From: Filosporella fistucella
Lineage: Eukaryota; Ascomycota; Leotiomycetes; Helotiales
Direction of reading: 5' to 3'
Length of the DNA: 64,000 bases
Assembly: GCA_030077755.1 (NCBI GenBank)
Contig: JAQJZZ010000014.1
Coordinates: 2,480,001 to 2,544,000 of the forward strand
Position 1 is the first letter of the stretch. Each line of letters opens with the position of its first letter. The position numbers and the translations under genes are program-made. Below the pieces are notes generated by a model that saw only the letters and a program-made list of their open reading frames with translations, was not told the origin of the DNA and did not search any database. Shown piece after piece: positions 1 to 10,443 of the stretch.

Positions 1-32
1 AGGATTGTGGAGGGATGGTTGCCAGTGTATTG

Positions 33-466
33 TTAAGGCATATGATGGCAAACAGGAGGGCAGTATATAGATGGTAATAAATGATATGATGGTCGATCAA
101 TACAAGCAGCGGCTGTAGTAGGGATGGGATAGCGATAGTGATGCAGTGTTGTGAGGAGATAAAGTGACTCGTTTGTGTCATTCCAATATTGCCATTGTTG
201 ACGAAAGTATTTATACATATCCCCATGATTGCGAACCTCTGAGAGATCCAGACTTGAGAACTTACCAATCATTTCGCCAACGTCAGCCACAGACTCGGAA
301 GGGAACATCCTACTTTTGGTGAACAGCTTAGTATTCTTGGACCTGAAACCAAGTCAGCCTGGCTTCAGACTTGGGAGATATTTTTGATGTAAGCGCTGGT
401 ACGCCAATATACCTTTCGATCTGGAATAAAATGGCATGATGAGGACAGAAATATAAGTAAGAATTG
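33..466 (-). CDS. Fragmentary minus-strand gene at left edge, unknown function
   Basis: I do not recognise this gene. Two exon-like segments join in frame: 466-413 and 342 to at least 266. The first follows a TTTAG acceptor and ends at a GTATAT donor; the second follows a TTTCAG acceptor. Joined, they encode a stretch containing FCPHHAILFQIER, KNTKLFTKS and MFPSESVADVGEMIG. The frame then either runs on unspliced to a stop at 33-35 or is spliced at the GTAAGT donor at 265. No start codon is assigned; the 5' end lies upstream of 466. It could be the end of a complete small gene or a fragment of one crossing the window edge. Coding character is inferred from the frame consistency across the first intron only. 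Confidence 0.25.
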
Positions 467-1255
467 CTAAATTGGGACAAGAAGGGGGGAACTGACTACA
501 ACACATGGCCCATGAGCCATGAGCAGCATTCCTGGCGTCTACTTCACAACAGTCAGCCTGACATCTTCATTGCAAACGTTAGACGCCATAACTTCTGGAA
601 GGCAAGCCTCTGACCCAAGCTTAGCCACGGCGTCATATGAGACCAAGGATAGACATATATGTTGGGAAGATGGCCCTAGAAGTGACCTATTCCTTTGGAT
701 TACATGACCTATTTAAGGTCATGTACGTGTTTCAGAACATCTGCAGACCAGAACATCGGGACAGAATGCTATTCTCGCTAGTATTATAGCCGCTCACTTG
801 GCGGATTTCAACATATACCACCATTCTTGATAGACTTCAAAGCTCGAATGTATAATAAAATCTCAAATATTTGTTCTGCTTACTTGCTGAATCTCGGTGT
901 TCGTACATCCGAGCACTATCTTTGGACTGCCTTCAAAATGAAGCGCTGGGAAGAACAAGCTACGGGTGTTTCGTCCTTTCCGTCGACCTGAATCCTTTTC
1001 GATCTGAAGGCAGACTTTGGTCGGGCTCACGATTTTGGAAGCTATTCTTGACTGACAGCATGTGAGCCTGGCACATGAGGTTTGCTAGTGTAGCTGCCGA
1101 GCTACGAGATACACGGTATAAGAGCTCGAGAACCTTTCTTTTATCGTTTTGCACCATACTATCAACACAGCCACTGCAAAACAAACCTTCATACTTTTTT
1201 TTTTTTGTCATAAGAGGCAGCTCGACTTCTCATCGGCCCACCCACAATCGCCAAA
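467..1255. other. Intergenic; promoter of the secreted-protein gene
   Basis: I see no supported gene here. Short open frames on both strands (for example 519-707 plus and 960-1211 minus) overlap one another and carry no recognisable domain. A run of T residues at about 1194-1206 and the sequence just before 1256 make up the leader of the downstream secreted-protein gene. Confidence 0.4.
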
Positions 1256-2458
1256 ATGCGTATTTCGCTTGCAACACTGGTTACTCTTGGGGGTATTTCA
1301 GCTCTTCTAGCATCTACTAGGGCAAATCCATTGCCAGTGGACAAAAAACTATGTCTGGAACATGATTGCAATGGTAAGATAAAAACAGCAACAATTATTG
1401 TGCATGAGAACTAAAGCGAAGTAGAAACATCTCTGGTTGCATCCCTCAGTCATTCAAACCGGAAAGCTGGCTTATCCCCAGCAGGAAATCTTTTGCCACG
1501 AATCTTCGCACCCAAAGCACCACCAAAGGAGGGCACTGGGACTGGACGTGGCACTGGTACACCCAGTGAAAATTTTGGAGAGGGGAACTCTGGAGAGTTC
1601 GGTGGAGGTAATGGCCCAACTAGTCGACCTGGTGAAGGGACAACTATTACACAGCCCGAAAAGCCGATACCTCTCACTGACGAAGAAGTTGTGACGAAAG
1701 CTGGTCTATCCGGGAAGAGTGCGCAGCAAGGGCTTCGTGACGCTATCTCAAACAGAAGTCCAGACACTGATCCGGGAACTGTTGAATCTAAAGGCTATAT
1801 CAGAGAGGAAACTGATGATACACCACCACTGGCGAAGGAAGTGGGCTGCGACAAGTCTGAGTATCTCGGAACTTTCGGGATCAAGGCTAAAGATATGGGT
1901 ACCGACAAACTTGCTCCTAGATGGACCAACCATCAAATCTCGAACCAGCAAGGCTCAACGACTCCCATTCTGACATATGCGATCGGCAAGGAAGATAAAA
2001 CAATCATTATAAAGGAAGCCTACCCAGTGGAACGCGACACGAATCGACGAAAAGGTGCCTCGGATGCGGAAAAAGCTAATATACTAAAATTGAAGGACAT
2101 CAACATGGACAATTGGAGAGTTGAGATGAAAGACGCAGAATCAATCAAAAATTTGAAGTGGATTGTCCGGGACGAGATTGTGACCGCAGAATCTAAAACA
2201 ACGATCAACGCCGCATTCGAAAAAGTAAACGTGCCGAAAAACACCATGGCAACCTTTGGGTCGAAGGCCACAGACGCGAACGAGCTTGCAGCATTTGAGA
2301 TGCTAGCAGGAACTCCACACGGTAATGGCATCATCAAAATGCTTTCAGACCACCATAACGAACTTGGGGATCTTGAAGTCAAAGCGTTCCATGTTTTTCA
2401 TAGAGAAAATCCAGTACCTGGGTACTACGCTTTGGTAGCTGAGATTGGCCGGGCTTGA
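1256..2458 (+). CDS. Secreted protein of unknown function, 383 aa
   Basis: Two exons, 1256-1373 and 1425-2458, joined across a 51-nt GT-AG intron (donor GTAAGA, branch-like CTAA at 1411, acceptor GTAG). The start at 1256 gives a classic signal peptide of about 23 residues (MRISLATLVTLGGISALL...). After a short segment with two cysteines (LCLEHDC) comes a Gly/Thr-rich low-complexity linker (about residues 70-105, GTGTGRGTGTP) and then a charged C-terminal region of about 250 residues with few cysteines. I recognise no family. The only long open frame starts without an ATG at 1493, which is why the upstream exon matters. It could be a lineage-specific secreted protein or effector-like protein; the function is unknown. 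Confidence 0.75.
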
Positions 2459-2949
2459 GTTGTATCTCGTTAGGAAGATGGACCAGATATGAGATATCTT
2501 CGCATATTATGCGGGAGAGCGGGAAGGGGGCTAAGAGGGGTTTCGTGACGAAGACAGACGTTTGATACATCGATTCGACGCGTTACCGGTGCGCTGAAGA
2601 GCAACACTTGTGGTACTTATGAATTAAAAGCTGGAAGTAGACGATTCTTTATCTCTTCGATCTTCCTATCTTTGAGGTGACAAAATCTGCCCCCTCCTGC
2701 TCGCCAGCGTTTTGAAATGCAAAGGGAAGTACCTAGAGGATGAGAGGATAATAGACGGTTTGGTCACTAGCAACCTATATTGAAATTGAAACATAAAAAG
2801 ACAACAATATTTGGAACAAGATGACAAATACAATAATCAATAGGGAATCTGGACATCGCCAGTGTACTAGGTGTGGTGCAGTGGCCAGCTGTGCTTGGCT
2901 CTTGATTCGGGTAGCCTTTAAAAAGAATTGATATCGACAAGAACTAGCT
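2459..2949. other. Convergent intergenic region
   Basis: This region lies between the 3' ends of the secreted-protein gene and the first ankyrin gene. I see no gene; it presumably holds the two 3' UTRs. Confidence 0.5.
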
Positions 2950-4433
2950 TCAATCCTGGCGCAGCAGTTGTGCAATTCGATGGTGCTTCAGATTCGTGGC
3001 CATGTCGACATATTTCTTTTGCCCTCCATTGTTGATGATAATGCCCTCGTCGACCAACAATTCGATCATTGACTCGAGACAATTGATTATCGCATATTCT
3101 ATAATATTCTCAGCACTCTCAGATGTACAGAGAGTTATACCTCGCCCTAGAAGCAGATTGAACATAGCGATGTATTCAAGGCGGATGGCCAAGGCAATGG
3201 GAGGTGTGGATCTTTCGTCGGGGGTGGCCCCATAGTCAACAAGAACGCGTAAGATTCTCAAGTCTCCTCGAGTGGCCGCCGATACTATAGGACTTGGCCG
3301 TAGCGGGTTCCCACGGAAGGTAGGATTCGCATTTGCTCCACGTTCAAGCAGTAAATTGACCATTTCGTAGTGTCCGTTCCTTACAGCACTGCATATCGGG
3401 CTATCGAGATACGTCGAGGCTTGGTGAGGTTCTTGCTCGGATGTACCGTTTACTGGTGCTCCGCTGTCTAGGAGATACACGGCAACATACAGATGACCAC
3501 CCTCAGCAGCATCATCGAGTAAGTAACCGTGGCAATTGTTTGGGAAATCTGGAAACTCCGGGATGAAAAATGGAACCACGCGCTTGAATATATTTAGGTT
3601 TCCACAGCGAAGACCTCGTTTGAGGAACTTTTTGAAGAATCCATGTGAAGGTGGATGATAGTTCGGTCGTGGGAGAAGTAGCAATTCGAGAGCTTGGAGC
3701 TGCCCACCATCCGCTGCACCGAGAACGCCTCTGCATTGTTTTCCATATACTGTCCCAACAGCGTCTTCTGATAGCAACAGTGACAACATCTCCAAGTTCC
3801 CTTGAAAAGCTGCAGCTTTCGTTGGCCACCCAAAAACTTGCGAATTTTCCGACACGTTGTATTTCTCATGGATAAGTCGTTTTGCGATTGGAATCAAGTT
3901 GAAGTAAGCTGCAGCCGCGAGAAGATATATGTTGAGATCGAATGCCACGTTAGGTCGCTTGAGTGAACTACAGTTTTCAAATCGACCCTGAGTACAGTGC
4001 AACCAACACAACTTTTCGATCCATTTGCTTCGAGACTCCTGATCAGATAGTTCGAGCTCTTGGCATATTTTATCTGCGGTATGTCGGATAATGGTGAGGT
4101 AAGTGGGCTCGTCTGTTTTTTCCGCCATTACTTCGTAAAACGTGTACACGGATGCTAAGCGTGGTGGGGGATGTTTGTCTGGGTAATCTTCCTGGGGAAT
4201 AACATCAGCAAGGTAGATTGCGTGTTCGACCTCCTCAGCGAACAATCCTGGAATCGATTAGCCATCACACCCTCATCACCTCATTATATCCTCATTTATG
4301 GCCCCTCCATCCCATTACACGATTACATACCGCAAACAAGCCTCAGTCTAAGTCCCCTCTTCAAGCCCCTTGCCAGAACAGCCTGAACCAACACCTGTCT
4401 AAGCAACTCAAGGGGCAGATCCAACAGTTGCAT
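2950..4433 (-). CDS. F-box-like/ankyrin repeat protein, copy 1, 466 aa
   Basis: Two exons, 4433-4331 and 4247-2950, with an 83-nt intron (donor GTATGT, acceptor CCAG). The start ATG at 4433 opens MQLLDLPLELLRQVL, an F-box-like helix pattern, followed by RGLKRGLRLRLVCG and then FAEEVEHAIYLAD after the splice. The middle is alpha-helical without clear motifs; the C-terminal half has ankyrin repeats, the clearest at about residues 322-348 (VRNGHYEMVNLLLERGANAN) and 358-383 (RGDLRILRVLVDYGATPD). F-box/ankyrin proteins in fungi are often substrate adaptors for SCF ubiquitin ligases, but that role is inferred from a weak F-box and not proven. A tandem paralogue follows at 4952-6433 with the same exon-1 length (103 nt). 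It has no intron at the site where the paralogue has its second intron. Confidence 0.85.
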
Positions 4434-4951
4434 CTTTCTCCTTTCTCGCATCTTGAATCAGCAGCTAACAGAAGATCAATCTGTCAAGAAATTTGGAAGG
4501 AAAGGTGATGAGATACGTGTAATATGTTTGGATGTTGTAGTTGTTAATTACAAGAGAAGATGAAGGAAACCAACGTCGACTTACCCGCCGCGAACCCTGT
4601 TCAAACGAGGTAGGAGCAGGAACGGCCAACACCAACCTTGAAATAGAATTACTGGCTTAAATTATCTTCTGAAACAAAAGGAATCACTGCCTTAGTAAAG
4701 TGAAAAATGCGGGATTATCTATCACAGAAGCTTTTGCCTCATGACAAGGTTGAGAAAGAACCTCGGTCAGGTGAATGGTTGATCACGTGCCCACATACTG
4801 TGATACAATTGCTTGCCCTTTAAGCACTTAGAAATCACCCAAGGTATGTGTTCAGGTTCGAATGGCTGGTGGTCCGGATAACCTTTGTAGTTAAGGTATA
4901 ATATATGAATAGATTCGCCCTCACATTATGCTTGCGATAAATGTGATTTAC
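4434..4951. other. Promoter of ankyrin copy 1
   Basis: This 518-bp spacer carries blocks that also occur upstream of the paralogue: an AGCAGGAACG(G)CCAACA-like block near 4615 and a CGGTCAGGTGAATGGTTGAT block near 4765, with a CACGTG hexamer at 4784-4789. The matching blocks lie at similar distances upstream of the second copy's start, so the promoter was duplicated along with the gene. No coding sequence is seen. Confidence 0.5.
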
Positions 4952-6433
4952 TTATTTCTTTCCTAACTGAGCTTTCCCCTTATCAGGTAAACTAAAGAGC
5001 TCAAACCGATCAACCATCGAGCCCAATCCATCCGTAAGCTCTTCCGCAAGAGCAATTCCGACTACAGTTTCCGACTCCAGTTTCGCACCACGCTCCCTCA
5101 AGAGGTTGAACAAAGCAGAATGCTCTAGTTCAATGGCACAAGCCAGTGGCGACGGCTCCCCAAAATTAGGATCAGCCCCATAATCAAGCAATAACCGTGC
5201 AATTCCCAAATTCCCGATCCTGGCAGCCATGAACAAAGGATCCCGTTTAGATCTGCATCTTGGGTTTGGATTGGCGCCTTTCTCTAGGAGCATCTTGACT
5301 ATATCGTAATGGCCGTTTTTGGCAGCTGTGCAGAGTGTGTTGCTGTATGACTCGGGAACCGACAAAAACTCCCCGTTTATATATGTGCCGTGCTCAAGGA
5401 AATAGAGAGTTGTCTCCAGATACCCCTTTCCGACCACTGAGCATAAGATCTGGGGAAGGTATTCATCTACACAATTAACATGACGACCGAACACCGCGTA
5501 CGCTTTGATTGCGACCTCAACGTGTTTGCTGTAGAAACCTTGGGTACAATACTCGAGACACAGGTTATCGTTGAGCGGGTTGAAGCGTTGGCTAGGTCTA
5601 GGCTTGAGAATCGTTTCCAAAGTCTGGAGATTTCCTCCATCGGCAACACCTCTGATTGCCCAACTGACTTTCTGTGACATGGAATCATCTGAGTTCGAGA
5701 AAAGTATTTCCAGGATTTCGTTGTGTGCCCGCATCGCAGCAATTTTGGTAGGATACCCAAAAAGCGAGCTGGGCTCTGATACATCGACTGTACCCTCAGC
5801 CATTAGCTTCTTCACCAGAGGCACACAGTTCACTGCATGAATTAGCACCACAATTTAGCAACATATCTGCTTGCGAGCGGGATGAAACTTGCTCAGGAGC
5901 TTATTCACAGCAGATTCTGGAAAGGGGAGCAAAGAAATAGGCTGCATACTGTAGACGGCGCCAGCCAGGAAGTGCGACGATAAAGTTGCATCGAGGAAGC
6001 GGACTTCACTCAGATCAGCCTGTCCTTCCGTAGCTGCAAGAAAACAAAGCTTTTCTACACAAGCTTGCACAGCGCTCTCACTCTCATCCTGACACTCGTA
6101 GCAGATACAATCGGCAACCAGTAGGATCAAGTCGAGGTACTCAGGGCGAATTTTTTTCTGGGATCGAGCCTGGTTGTAAATATATTTAGACATCAAGTGT
6201 GCTGATCTGCTTGTCCGGATTTTTAGATCGATTATGCCAGACGCAAACAAAGCAGTTTCGACCTCCTTATTAAATAAGCCTACGATCGATCAGCACTGTT
6301 TCTCATCACAATGATAAAGCGGATAGATACCACAAACGAGCCTCAACCTTAATCCCCGCTTCAATCCTCTGACCCGAACAGCCTCGATTAATACCTGTCT
6401 TAGGATTTCGAGCGGCAGGGCGATGACCTGCAT
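4952..6433 (-). CDS. F-box-like/ankyrin repeat protein, copy 2, 437 aa
   Basis: Three exons: 6433-6331, 6279-5950 and 5832-4952. Introns are 51 nt (donor GTATCT) and 117 nt (donor GTATGC, acceptor GCAG). The start at 6433 gives MQVIALPLEILRQVL, the same F-box-like opening as copy 1, then RGLKRGLRLRLVCG and, across the splice, GLFNKEVETALFASG. The second junction restores YMNCVPLVKKLMAEG, matching YFNLIPIAKRLIHEK in copy 1. Ankyrin repeats are clear near the C-terminus (AKNGHYDIVKMLLEKGANPN; ARIGNLGIARLLLDYGADPN). Without the second splice the frame hits a stop at 5855, so the exon structure is needed for an intact protein. Likely a substrate adaptor or scaffold by analogy with the family; the F-box is weak. 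Confidence 0.85.
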
Positions 6434-7060
6434 TATTAATCGAATCGTGCACTCTACAACATCCAAAACAATAACCTCGAGCAAATCCTCTTTGTATCGA
6501 GACTTCTGTTGTAGTGAAGAGGAGGTCTATAAACAGAACTGTTTAGGTAAGCACCGCATGACAGCAGGAACGCCAACATCTAAAAAAAACCCAACATTTC
6601 TATGGCACCACCTCATCTCTACACGCCAACCAGAACGTATCACCTTACCACCAATAATCAGCTAGTCTTCTCCACGGCGAGAAGAATTCCATGTGCTTGA
6701 TTATGAAATCTCCACCCTGACAGCAGGAAAGATCAAAATTACCCGGTCACGTGAATCGTTTTGATGGGCGTTCCGTTTTGAATATCATCTGCTCGGACCC
6801 AACCAAGAACAATCCTATGGCGTACATTGTAATCTATCTGTAATCTATAGACATAAGAGCCACTCTACACAATCAGCAACTCCGTTGCACCGTCCATTTT
6901 GATGATGACTGACAAGAACAGGCGAAGTTCCAACGCCAAAGCCGCTCAGCCAATACTCCATACCAAAAACTCAAAGACTCCGTCCAATATGAGGTGAATG
7001 ATAAATAGTGCCCTCCAGCAAATTCGTAAACCATATATGTCGTTCCGCTCAGATAAAAAG
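6434..7060. other. Promoter of ankyrin copy 2 and 3' region of the Itc1-like gene
   Basis: The region holds the duplicated promoter blocks seen upstream of copy 1, including GCAGGAACGCCAACATC near 6564 and CCGGTCACGTGAATCG at 6743-6758 with a CACGTG hexamer at 6748-6753. I see no gene. Confidence 0.5.
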
Positions 7061-10000
7061 TTAGTCGTATCTCGAAGGTATTCCTTTTCGACCAAGACCT
7101 CGCTTGCCTTTGACTTCCCCACTTCTGGTTTGTCTATCTTCGTCGGCAGGTGGAGGTGGTTGGGCAGCCTTCTTTGCTGGCTTGCGGGCTCTTGGCTGCT
7201 CTGAGTGAAGATGGCCAATATTGTCTAGAGCCAAACTGTTGTGCCAATTGAGACATCGGTGGACTGTGTGATCAATATGTTGCTCCTTTTTCCGTGTTGA
7301 CATACGCTTGGAACTGGTATCAACCGGCTTCTCTTCCGACGGGTTTAAATACTCCTTCCGTTTCTCCATGTTCGTCACGATCCTATCCCGGTAGAGCTTC
7401 AATTCCTTTTGAAGTTTCAATTCGTTGAATCCCTTCGGATCCAGCCAAGATATCAATGCATCGATAGATTCAGGATCATCGAAATAACCCCATTGATGAG
7501 CATTGTATACACTGGTTGGTCCTTCTTCAAGTTTCTTTCGCTCAGGTACAGTCATTCTGAACTTCATCTTATACTCATGCTGCCACTCAGGTTTCATGTC
7601 AATGAATCCCTCCCGCTCGATGTCATCGGGACCTTGAATCCAAAGGCGACCATTTGCGTATCCTGCATCAACTGTTGAGCTGACAGGTAGACCAGCATAA
7701 GGCATGCCATTTCGCTCAAACCAGTAGTATCGATTCCAGAATCGGTCCTTGCCAAGAACGCGAGTTCGAGGACAGTCGGCTTCACGAAGATCGTTATCCA
7801 GCATGGCAATTTCTTCTTCGCATTCCTTGATTTGATCCTGCTTTTTGCGGATATCCTTTTCAAGCTTGATGAAATGTTTTGACTGCTTCGGAACTTTCGC
7901 CTCGGCTTCGGCCTTTTCTCGTTTCGCTTGCTCTGCCTCGCGCTTTCGTTTTCTTTCAGCAGCGCGGTCATGACCACGTCGCAAAGATCGGCCTGTGAGA
8001 GGATCATCATCGCCCGTGTCCATGATATCGTCATCCACGGAGTCATGAATTTCTTCATGGAGATCCGGCATGGCGGTATCGACCGAAATTGCCTTATTTT
8101 CAGGAGCAGGAGAAGGAGGCATATTCAAAGGCAGTAAAATCTTTCTCTCCTCATTAAGGATCCGAAGCTCATCAAGGCTATTACTGTCAGCATTGAAACA
8201 AATCATGTCGGTAATTACTCACTACTGCTTTCGATCTCGTTGCCAGATGATCTTTTCTTTGCGGAACTCTGTCATCTGCTCACTACATTCTTCCATGTAC
8301 TGGCGAACAGCTTTGGTTTCTGCACAAAGCAGACACATAATTTGAAGAGCTTGAATTCGGTGATTGACGTTGAGCTTGGCATATTGCCGGCGAGCAGTCT
8401 CTGGTGTTGGGTCCATATTCAAGGGTGCAAGCTCCTTCAAGAGAGTCTCACAAGCCTCAAAGTGGCGGGGACTTTTTGAAAGCTGGTGCAGTAATCCGAC
8501 GATAATAATTTGCCATCCACCATTCTTGAAGTCACGCTTCTTCAGGCGATCTATCCATCCAACTTCAAGCTGCATTTCAGCTGCGCGATGGCTCTCTTTT
8601 GGCTCGGGTGTCGGTTCACGAACTGGCTCTGGCTCAGCCCTCAATGCTTCCGCCTCGGCCTTTGCCAGACTACTGCGTGTAGCTCGTCCTTTCGGTTTTG
8701 GTTCCGGTTCTGGGGTTGGCGTTGGAGGGGCGCTTGCTTCCGCCTCAGATTCTTCCTCGTCACTATCTTCGTCGATTTCAGGCAACTGAACCAGAAGCTT
8801 GCCACCATCAGCTTCGGAAGAGCAAAGTAGCTTCAAGGCAGCGCAATGAATTTCCACGAAAAGCTGGCAATCGACATCTTCCGATGAAAACTGCATTGCC
8901 TCAACAAAATCGTCGAAGGTGAAAGAGTCCAGGATAAGAACTTCGCAGTAAACGTTCAAAGTGTCCCAGGATTCAAGTAAAAGTCCGACCGACTTCATAA
9001 GGATGCCATTTCCTTCACCCTTGGTCTTTCCAGGTTCCAGTGGCGTGTCTTGGGATAGATATTTCAGCAATGGACGCTTCGGACCATCATGTCGCGGAGC
9101 AACTTGAAGGTCCTCAATTGGATATTTGATAGGCGGTGGTGGTGGGGGAGCTGGTGGTAATGATGCAAGTGGTGCAAATGCAAATGTTGAATTGTGGAAG
9201 TTGGAGAAGTGAGGTCCTACTTGCGGGGGTGGGCCCGCAGCTTGGAAAGTGTGAGATAAGTAGGGAGGTTGAGGAATAAATTGGGGAGGATTAGGATGTG
9301 AAGGAGCAGGATTCAAAAACGGCTGCTGCTTACTCTTGGCCAGTTGTTGACCCTGCTGTTGTTTACTTTTATGGCTTTTTGGTGCAGGCTTCAACTCTGG
9401 CAAGCGTGGTCCATTTCCTTGAAAGGTTGTGACCATACCATCATAATCGTTTCCAATTTTCTGCTGCGCTTGCTTCTGTTTTCTTTCTGCAGTCTTGCTT
9501 TCATAACGTAGGTGTGGCGGGACACGAGTGTCAATGTGGTAAACCTGCGCAACGTCTGGCTTTACCAACCATGGAGCACCTGTCCATGCTTCCCTTGTTA
9601 CCGTCTTCTTGATGAATGATCGTAGAACCTGTTTTGTAAAAATCTTTCGATCCCTGGTGATGTGCGAATCGTCCACTACGGCCTCCTCTGTGGGTCGATT
9701 GTCCAGACTGACAAAATATCTCGAAAACGGAGGGTTCACAGTTCCATCAGGCATGACCTTTTGTCCAAATCGCGATTTATCTCTCACAACCCCAGTAAGT
9801 CTTTCGCCAGTCACCACATGCACCGTCACAGCCTCGCCAGGATAGTAGTCGGAACGAAACTCATCGAAAATAAGGTCGACAAGGGTATCGATTCGGGATA
9901 TGGTTTGAAATTGGACGCGTCTGAGAATTGGACCTTTCAGAGCTTCGGGGAAAGCCTGCTCGACTTCTTGAGCGCCTGCCAGCTAGGGAAAGTCAGAATG

Positions 10001-10443
10001 CGCTTGAATAACCAGATCGCAATTTATACCTCGCTCTTAAGTGCTTCAAAAAATGACAATCCAGAGTGACCAGTGATCTGACATATGAATCTCCGCTTTA
10101 GTGTGTTAGTGAGCGTCTGCAAGCTTGTTGATAATATTTCCTAACCTGTTTGTAAAAATCCATCCTTCACCGAAAAGTTAGTATTCCTTCTAAGACCGGG
10201 GATTAATGACTTACCGAGCTAGATACTGCTCATAGTCTGTGAATATTTCGCCCGTCTGCTTAATCTCCCATACCTGTCCCGGGTGTCAGCCATTGCGCCG
10301 TGGTATACATTGTGAACCCATACCTCGGTGTCGTCATTATCAATGTGAGGTATAGACAGATACTGGACCGGTTTCCGCTTGAATAGAACCTGCGAAGCTT
10401 AGAAATGAACACATAATGCGGGTTAGGTGGAAGTCGGCACCAT
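7061..10443 (-). CDS. itc1: Itc1/Acf1-type subunit of an ISWI chromatin remodeller, about 1031 aa
   Basis: Partner subunit of the ISWI ATPase, which slides and spaces nucleosomes in the nucleus. Exons: 10443-10441 (ATG, provisional), 10389-10324, 10273-10215, 10164-10146, 10095-10030, 9982-about 8223 and about 8183-7061. The N-terminal WAC domain reads VLFKRKPVQYLSIPHIDNDD, then VWEIKQTGEIFTDYEQYLAR, MDFYKQ and RRFICQITGHSGLSFFEALK. A DDT domain follows at about 420-480 (ILDSFTFDDFVEAM), then WHIM-like helices at about 550-600 and near 800 (GKDRFWNRYYWFERNG), with acidic and proline-rich linkers and a charged coiled-coil region. One exon is only 19 nt. The initiator exon is uncertain because its donor (GTGCCG) is weak, and the intron near 8222-8184 has alternative donors that keep the frame. 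Family assignment is secure. Confidence 0.88.

Noticed and set aside
8364..8789. 141-codon plus-strand frame opposite the Itc1-like gene
   Set aside because: Antisense shadow of a Ser/Glu/Pro-rich coding region; no independent support.
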